DNA of 60,449 bases, from positions 1 to 60,449 of the forward strand of contig CALMFH010000027.1 of NCBI GenBank assembly GCA_937864925.1. Direction: 5' to 3'. The position numbers and the translations under genes were made by a program. Every line of letters starts with the position of its first letter. Positions within the stretch are counted from its first letter, which is position 1. The stretch is from an uncultured Alphaproteobacteria bacterium (GTDB lineage Bacteria > Pseudomonadota > Alphaproteobacteria > Rhizobiales > Ancalomicrobiaceae). The notes beneath the pieces were generated by a model. The model was not told the origin of the DNA. It saw only the letters and a program-made list of their open reading frames with translations, and ran no database searches. This document shows positions 55,426 through 60,449 of the stretch, piece by piece.

Positions 55426-55989
55426 TCAGAAGAAGACCGTCAAGTTCTTCGCCAACAGCACGGTCTGTTCGAGGATGATCTTTCGCTCGCAGACCTTCAG
55501 GCCGCCATTGACCCTCCGCAGCTTGTCGTAGCGGCGCACTGCGAAATAGGTCTGCTCGTACTCACAACGGTTCTGGTAGAGGAGCAGGCGGCTGCGCGCC
55601 GACAACTCCTCGACACCCTCGGAGTCGCGGACCCCGGTGACCTGGACGTTTGTGACCAGGCGCGTACAGCGGGAAAGCGGCTCTTCCGCCCAATGGACGC
55701 CGGTGAGGATCTGCTCGACACGCTTCGTGAGGGACCACTTTCCCTCGTTGAACCAACTCATGTCCTTCTCTGTTCGGGTCCGCTCTTTGTCGCCGTGTTC
55801 GCCGAACTTCACGTTGAAGGTGATCGGCATGAAATAGCGGATATCGTCGGCGAGAAGATCGAGCCAACCCTTGAAGTCACGCGTATCGAGGATCTCCGCC
55901 TCGTCGTAGAGGAATTCCTCTACTTCACCGCGGAGCGTGAAGTAGTCGGCGGAGGGGCGCAGCTTCTGCGCGGTCTGGACGTCGCTCAT
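55426..55989 (-). CDS. Aromatic-ring-hydroxylating dioxygenase, beta subunit
   Basis: A 187-residue protein of the small-subunit family (NTF2-like cone fold). Features include the N-terminal EVEEFLYDEAEILDTRDFKGWLDLLADDIRYFMP (in parts about residues 21-54), LVTNVQVTG, SRLLLYQNR and the C-terminal LKVCERKIILEQTVLLAKNLTVFF pattern. It is structural, forming alpha3-beta3 hexamers with the Rieske alpha subunit encoded upstream in the operon. ATG 55989 was chosen because GGAG precedes it and upstream codons are non-conserved. Confidence 0.92.
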   Translation of the reverse strand: MSDVQTAQKLRPSADYFTLRGEVEEFLYDEAEILDTRDFKGWLDLLADDIRYFMPITFNVKFGEHGDKERTRTEKDMSWFNEGKWSLTKRVEQILTGVHWAEEPLSRCTRLVTNVQVTGVRDSEGVEELSARSRLLLYQNRCEYEQTYFAVRRYDKLRRVNGGLKVCERKIILEQTVLLAKNLTVFF

Positions 55990-56016
55990 GGGAGTCTCCA
56001 ACACGGTGTGAGAGGA

Positions 56017-56823
56017 TCAAGGGCCTTTCGCGGCGACCGGGCGCGGCGGGACGGGGCCGCCCTGATGGGCGAAGCAACCGACGTCGAGAACGGTGCCGGA
56101 AATCGTCGCCGCCTCGTCGGACAGAAGGAACGCGACGGCGTGGGCGAGGTCGCGACCGGTGGCCGTCCGGCCCGCAGCGGTACCGGGGACGGTTCGGCGC
56201 AGGACGGTCTCGACGTCGCCGCCGACCCGACCGACGCTCATGCCCGAGACGATCCCCCCCCCGCCGGGGATGACCACGTTGACTCGGATCCGGGCGTGGA
56301 AGTGGTCGTAGGCCATGGCCGCCGACAGAGCGACGAGCCCGCCCTTGCTTGCGGCGTAGGCCGCCATGTCGGGTTTACCCCAGCCGGCACCCGAGCCGAC
56401 GTTGACGATGGCGCCGCCGCCGACCTTCTCCATCCGAGGGATGACCGCCCGGCTGCAGAGATAGGCGCCCTTGAGATTGACCCGCATGACACGGTCCCAC
56501 ATCTCTTCGTCGGTCGACAGGATGGTGCCGAGCGGACCGATGGCGGCGTTGTTGACGAGATTGTCGATCCGCCCGGTGGTCGCCAGCGCATGATCGACGA
56601 CCCGTTGCACGTCGTCGGCGACGGAGACGTCGGCGTCCAGCACCGAAGCCCGTAGCCCCTCCGCCGCGAGCGTCTCTTCGATGTCGCCCAGGCCGACCGC
56701 GATGCTCGACGGCTGTGGCGTCGACAGGCCGAAGGCGACGACGTCATGTCCACGCCGGGCCAGTTCCAGGACGATCTCCCGGCCGAGACCGTACGTCCCG
56801 CCGCTGACGATGGTGGTCGGCAT
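56017..56823 (-). CDS. Short-chain dehydrogenase, probable cis-dihydrodiol dehydrogenase
   Basis: A 268-residue SDR protein. The cofactor loop is SGGTYGLG (7-14), NNAA is at 91-94, and the catalytic residues are S144, Y156 and K160 (YAASK). It should oxidise the dihydrodiol formed by the dioxygenase to a catechol, as BenD-type and similar enzymes do, but the substrate is unknown. The gene sits between alpha (9 bases) and beta (27 bases) subunits, an unusual order. Confidence 0.88.
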   Translation of the reverse strand: MPTTIVSGGTYGLGREIVLELARRGHDVVAFGLSTPQPSSIAVGLGDIEETLAAEGLRASVLDADVSVADDVQRVVDHALATTGRIDNLVNNAAIGPLGTILSTDEEMWDRVMRVNLKGAYLCSRAVIPRMEKVGGGAIVNVGSGAGWGKPDMAAYAASKGGLVALSAAMAYDHFHARIRVNVVIPGGGGIVSGMSVGRVGGDVETVLRRTVPGTAAGRTATGRDLAHAVAFLLSDEAATISGTVLDVGCFAHQGGPVPPRPVAAKGP

Positions 56824-56832
56824 CGCTCGCCC

Positions 56833-58167
56833 TCAGTCCTTCTTGCCGAGGAGCGTGTCCCAATCGGCGCCGCCCATGTAGTCCGACCAGCGCCGGTAGT
56901 ATTGCCGCGCGTTCTCCTCGCTCATCTGCAGCGCGGTGTTGCCTGGCGTCGGGCCGTTCCTGGTCGAACGACCCATCGATTGCTGGTAGTTGTAGGGATG
57001 GCGGCGAGCGATGACGCCGCGGCTGGCGGCGGTGGCGGAGTTCCAGTTTTCCATGTCGTCCTGCTCGGTCATGCCGGCCGGGCCGGAGTAGCGCATGTAG
57101 TAGGTGCGCAGGAAATCCTTGACCTCCTGCGGCGCGTCGGCGTCGACGAGGAAGAAGCGCCAGGCTTCGGTCTGTTCCGGCCCGTGCGGATGCCAGACAC
57201 AGAGGTTGCGCGGCTGACGGCCGTGGAAGGAGGTGTTCGGATAGAGCGTGCCGACGAAGGGCAGCAGGCGGTTGGCTTCGGCGCCGAGGCGCTCCTTGCG
57301 CCGGCGGTTGGCCTCGCGGAAGTACTCCGCCACCACCGAGTTGTTCTGGTAGGTCTCGGGCTCCGCCATGTCCGCCTGCATCTGGGCGGAGTGCACGCCG
57401 TGGCCGGCGGGGAAGCTGATCCACAGGTGCTGGGCGGTCTCGAGTTCGTTGTCGCGACGGCCCTTCACGCCGTATTCGGCGCTGGGACCGATGCCGATCA
57501 AGTCGACCGAGCGGTGGCTGGGGTTGTGATAGGAGTCGCCGAGGAAGTTCTCGGCGGCGATCTTCCAGTTGCAGGGGATGATCCATTTGTGGACGCCGAG
57601 CAGCACCTCGGAACCGCCTTCGCGGCCGTCGCGGCAGTCGAGCGTCATGTCGAGATGGAGCTTGGCGTCGCCGAGATAGGTGGCGAGCAGCGGCGCTGCC
57701 GGATCCCAGGTCGCCCAGATCGTACCCTTGTAGACTTCCAACTGCGCCACCTCGACCAGTGACCATTCGGCGCGGTCGAGGCAACCCTCGTAGAGGTTCT
57801 TGAACTGGGGCACACCGAAGAGCTTGCCGTCGGTGGTGAAGCTCCAGGAGTGATAGGGACAGGTGAACAGCGACGTGTTGCCGTGGTCGGCGGAACACAG
57901 GCGCATGCCGCGATGGCGGCAGGAGTTCAGGAAGACGTGCACCTTCGAGCGCTTGTCGCGGGCGACAATGACCGATTCCTGTCCCATACGCGACATGAAG
58001 AAGTCGCCGGGATTGGGGATCTGACTCTCGTGCCCGACGAAGAGCCAGGCCCGCGTGAAGATCGTTTCCAGTTCTTGCTGGAAGATGCTCTCGCTCGAGA
58101 AGATCTCCCGGGCGATCATTCCCCGTTCGATGTCGATCAGAGGTGCCGTATTACCTGTCGCGCTCAC
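56833..58167 (-). CDS. Aromatic-ring-hydroxylating dioxygenase, Rieske alpha subunit
   Basis: A 444-residue alpha subunit starting at GTG 58167 with GGGAGAAG six bases upstream. Rieske ligands are C83, H85, C103 and H106 (SCRHRG and CPYHSW). The mononuclear iron region reads WKIAAENFLGDSYHNPSHR, giving D211, H214 and H218; the two histidines are separated by three residues instead of the usual four or five. It forms the catalytic component with the beta subunit, receiving electrons from the reductase encoded 74 bases upstream. The aromatic substrate is not predictable. Confidence 0.92.
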   Translation of the reverse strand: MSATGNTAPLIDIERGMIAREIFSSESIFQQELETIFTRAWLFVGHESQIPNPGDFFMSRMGQESVIVARDKRSKVHVFLNSCRHRGMRLCSADHGNTSLFTCPYHSWSFTTDGKLFGVPQFKNLYEGCLDRAEWSLVEVAQLEVYKGTIWATWDPAAPLLATYLGDAKLHLDMTLDCRDGREGGSEVLLGVHKWIIPCNWKIAAENFLGDSYHNPSHRSVDLIGIGPSAEYGVKGRRDNELETAQHLWISFPAGHGVHSAQMQADMAEPETYQNNSVVAEYFREANRRRKERLGAEANRLLPFVGTLYPNTSFHGRQPRNLCVWHPHGPEQTEAWRFFLVDADAPQEVKDFLRTYYMRYSGPAGMTEQDDMENWNSATAASRGVIARRHPYNYQQSMGRSTRNGPTPGNTALQMSEENARQYYRRWSDYMGGADWDTLLGKKD

Positions 58168-58241
58168 GGTCTTCTCCCACGTCGTTCTTCCGTTGGCAAT
58201 TTGCGTGCGGATCGGAACCGGTCCGATGCCGCAACGGGTGA

Positions 58242-59237
58242 TCAGCTGAAGCGCTCGAAGAGCAGATCGGACCGGCTCAGACCGGCGCGTTCGACGGCCT
58301 CTCGCGCCGCATCCACCATCGGCGGAGGTCCGCAGACGTAGACCCGCGCCGCGGGGTCGACGGCACCGGCCGTGAGCCCGGCGGTCGGGAAACCGGCCTC
58401 GCAATCCGACCGGTCGCCGCGCTCGACGAACCGGCGCACCACGAGATCGGGGTCGGCGGCCTGCGCCGCCCGCAGATCCTCGGCGGCGAAGAGGTGAGCA
58501 CCGCTCCGGGCTCCGACGAGGAGCGTGGTCGGGCCGTGCTTCGCCCCCGGTCGGCTCGCCTTCAGCATCGACAGGAAGGGGGCGAGCCCGCTGCCGCCGG
58601 CCACGAAGAGGCGAGGACGCGGCTCGTCGCGCAGGAAGAAGACACCGCGCGGCCCGTCGATGTCGACGATGGCGCCCGGCCTCGCCCGTTCGGTGAGCCA
58701 GGTCGAGAAGGCGCCCCCCGGCACGATCCGTACATAGAAGGTGAGTTCCGACTCTCCCGGCGCGTTGGCCATCGAATAGGAGCGCCACGGCGCGTCGATC
58801 TCCGGCCGCAGGCGGACGTACTGTCCCGGTAGGAACTCGAAAGGCGCGTCGACTTGCAGCCGCAGGGTCCAGATCTCGTCGGCGACCGGCTCACAGGCGA
58901 TGACTCGCCCAGGGAAGGCCGGCGCCGGATCGGCACTCGCATCGACCGAGTCGTAGGAGAATTCGACCACGCAGGAACCCTGCGTCCGCGCCACGCAGGT
59001 CAGGATCATCCCGTCGAGTCGATCCGAGTCCGGCAGGACGGCCCGGTCGTAATCTTCGAGAACGACGGTTCCCGAAACGAGATGGGCGACACAGGTGCCG
59101 CACTGACCAGCCGAGCAATCCATGAGGAGAAGAAGGCCGGCGCGCTCGGCGACCTCGGTCAGGCGTTCTCCAGCGGGGGCGGTTTCCGTCCGCCCGAGAC
59201 CATCCGCGAAGAGAAAAGTGACCTGCGCCGCGCTCAT
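58242..59237 (-). CDS. Oxygenase reductase with N-terminal 2Fe-2S ferredoxin domain (BenC type)
   Basis: A 331-residue electron-transfer protein. The N-terminal plant-type ferredoxin has C41, C46, C49 and C81 (CSAGQCGTC and ILTCVARTQ). The FAD domain has RSYSMANAPGESEL and the NAD domain ends VYVCGPPPMVDAAREA. The ferredoxin-FAD-NAD order is that of benzoate/anthranilate dioxygenase reductases (BenC, AntC). It passes NADH electrons to the Rieske alpha subunit. ATG 59237 has a GGGGGAGGG site; it is the first gene of the operon and is divergent from the IclR gene. Confidence 0.93.
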   Translation of the reverse strand: MSAAQVTFLFADGLGRTETAPAGERLTEVAERAGLLLLMDCSAGQCGTCVAHLVSGTVVLEDYDRAVLPDSDRLDGMILTCVARTQGSCVVEFSYDSVDASADPAPAFPGRVIACEPVADEIWTLRLQVDAPFEFLPGQYVRLRPEIDAPWRSYSMANAPGESELTFYVRIVPGGAFSTWLTERARPGAIVDIDGPRGVFFLRDEPRPRLFVAGGSGLAPFLSMLKASRPGAKHGPTTLLVGARSGAHLFAAEDLRAAQAADPDLVVRRFVERGDRSDCEAGFPTAGLTAGAVDPAARVYVCGPPPMVDAAREAVERAGLSRSDLLFERFS

Positions 59238-59323
59238 GCGCCCTCCCCCGTATCCACCCGTGTGGTCGTCGTCGTCGAGCACCTTCGAGAGCCGCTCGCC
59301 GAGGACGGTGCCGTTCTCGAATG

Positions 59324-59347
59324 GTCCATTCTATGGACTTGAGTCCA
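59324..59347. promoter_or_regulatory. Overlapping palindromes between reductase and IclR genes
   Basis: GTCCAT-TCT-ATGGAC (59324-59338) is a perfect 15-base dyad. TGGACT-TG-AGTCCA (59334-59347) is a perfect 14-base dyad sharing its first arm with the former. Both lie 87-110 bases before the reductase start and 98-121 bases before the IclR start. They are candidate operators for the IclR regulator; binding is not shown. Confidence 0.6.
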
Positions 59348-59444
59348 CTGTACGGTCTTTCATCGACTCTTTGCAAGGGGGTGTACGGATTTTTACGGTC
59401 ATGCTCGGCATCGGTTGGCGAGAGCGGATTTCGGCGTTCGTGCT

Positions 59445-60269
59445 ATGGATCGAAGGGAGAGACGGAGCGGCACGACACCGGGAGGCGAGAGGGGTCGCGT
59501 GAAGGACGAGGACGGAGTGGGCGGTGGCGGCGGCGTCCGAGCGGTGACGCGGGCGCTCGAGATCCTGATGGCGTTCGATTCGAAGCGGGAACTGTCGGCG
59601 GCCGAACTGCTCGAGCGGGTCGATCTGTCGAAGCCGACCCTCTATCGCCTGCTCTACACGTTGGAATCGTTCGACTTCATCGTGTCGGAGGGGGAGCCGC
59701 TGCGGTTCCGGCTCGGACCGGCGATCGGCAAGCTCGCCCATTCGTGGCTGTCGAGCCTGGATCTCGAACGATCGGCGCAGGGTTTCATGAAGGCGATCTG
59801 GGAGGAGACCCGCGAGACGGTGGCGCTCTACGTTCCCGACGGGAAGGACCGGCTGTGTCTCTATGAGATGTCCAGTCCCGAGCCGCTCAGTTTCCGCCGC
59901 GGCGCCGGCCATCACGATCGGCTGTGGCGCGGCGCGAGCGGCAAGGCCATCCTGTGCGGCATGCATCTGTCGATGGACGAGCTGTCGCGCCTACTCGACG
60001 GCTCCGGCGTCGATCCACGCGCGCTCGCGGACGAACTCGCCACCATCGACGCCCTGGGTTATGCCTCCAGCCGCAGCGAGATGATCCAGGGTGCGGTGGC
60101 GGTGGCGGTTCCCTTCTACGACCGGACGGACCGGGTGGCCGGCTCGCTGGTGGTCTACGGCCCGTCGACCCGGATGACGGTGGACGTGGTCGAAAAGATC
60201 GGCGAGCGGTTGCGCACGTTGGCGGCCGACCTGTCGCGCAATCTCGGATCGATCTCACCGCGCCGGTGA
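59445..60269 (+). CDS. IclR-family transcriptional regulator
   Basis: A 274-residue IclR regulator. The N-terminal winged helix (about residues 28-92) contains VTRALEILMAFDSKRELS and DLSKPTLYRLLYTLES. The C-terminal effector domain has the GASGKAILCGM segment, then LGYASSRSEMIQGAVAVAVPFYD, typical of aromatic-responsive members such as PcaU/PobR relatives. It is divergent from the eleven-gene aromatic operon and is the likely regulator. ATG 59445 was chosen; GTG 59499 is an alternative start that removes a basic N-terminal stretch. Confidence 0.92.
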   Translation: MDRRERRSGTTPGGERGRVKDEDGVGGGGGVRAVTRALEILMAFDSKRELSAAELLERVDLSKPTLYRLLYTLESFDFIVSEGEPLRFRLGPAIGKLAHSWLSSLDLERSAQGFMKAIWEETRETVALYVPDGKDRLCLYEMSSPEPLSFRRGAGHHDRLWRGASGKAILCGMHLSMDELSRLLDGSGVDPRALADELATIDALGYASSRSEMIQGAVAVAVPFYDRTDRVAGSLVVYGPSTRMTVDVVEKIGERLRTLAADLSRNLGSISPRR

Positions 60270-60449
60270 TACGATGCGGCATGTGTGGTCGCATCGTCGG
60301 GTCCACGCGGTCGCGGCGTTCCGGCAAGGGAGATGTCGTCGTCGCTATCCGCCCGACCCCGGTTCACTCCGACGCGTCGGTCGACATTGAGGCGGATCGT
60401 GTCCCGTGAGGTGGTGTAGCTGACCGTTGGCCAGCGGGGCGCGCCGATA

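Noticed and set aside
60281-60409. 42-codon frame beginning MCGRIV after the IclR gene
   Set aside because: The start resembles some enzyme N termini but the frame stops after 42 codons, has no follow-on similarity, and the product is Arg/Asp-rich like other high-GC noise.

Overview
The window reads as a chromosomal segment of a high-GC alphaproteobacterium, most likely of the order Hyphomicrobiales (Rhizobiales). The evidence is a CtrA orthologue next to fliI/fliJ, a ChpT-type histidine phosphotransferase, an EipA/DUF1134 envelope protein, many GANTC sites upstream of ctrA, and a CheA with two CheW-like domains and a receiver. The assignment rests on gene content and remembered families; no search was run.

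Layout. 1-5237: flagellar export genes (flhA 3' end, fliJ, fliI), a MipA-like porin, a GNAT acetyltransferase, and ctrA. 5372-9002: two small secreted proteins, a 4-hydroxyproline epimerase plus pyrroline-hydroxycarboxylate deaminase pair, and a PAS-AraC regulator. 9182-15964: a chemotaxis operon (chpT, then cheA-cheW-cheY-cheB-cheR, all on the minus strand). 16093-18896: a membrane-anchored coiled-coil protein, eipA, and a YHS-domain protein. 19193-24855: a complete dppABCDF dipeptide importer with a long hairpin between dppA and dppB. 24902-28809: a lipoprotein, a radical SAM protein and an exported trypsin-like protease. 28937-37414: a kdpFABCDE potassium operon flanked by a 27-codon membrane micro-ORF in front of kdpF and a PtsN (EIIA-Ntr) homologue after kdpE.

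The right-hand 22 kb is a two-part aromatic-acid region. Part one (37942-49466) is an ortho-phthalate module: phthalate 4,5-dioxygenase oxygenase, a Liv-type ABC importer (with fused LivH-LivM), 4,5-dihydroxyphthalate decarboxylase and a small Cys-containing protein on the minus strand, divergent from a phthalate dioxygenase reductase, dihydrodiol dehydrogenase, MarR regulator and nadC on the plus strand. The predicted route is phthalate to cis-4,5-dihydrodiol to 4,5-dihydroxyphthalate to protocatechuate; ring-cleavage genes are not here. The extra nadC fits the known antagonism between phthalate and quinolinate metabolism.

Part two (50052-60269) is an apparently single co-directional operon of eleven genes: reductase, Rieske alpha subunit, SDR dehydrogenase, beta subunit, a 63-aa unknown, a five-gene Liv-type importer, and a hemerythrin overlapping livF by four bases. 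It is divergent from an IclR regulator with two overlapping palindromes between them. Its substrate cannot be read from the sequence. This operon, with its unknown small protein, its hemerythrin and an unusual iron-ligand spacing in the alpha subunit, is the least familiar system in the window.
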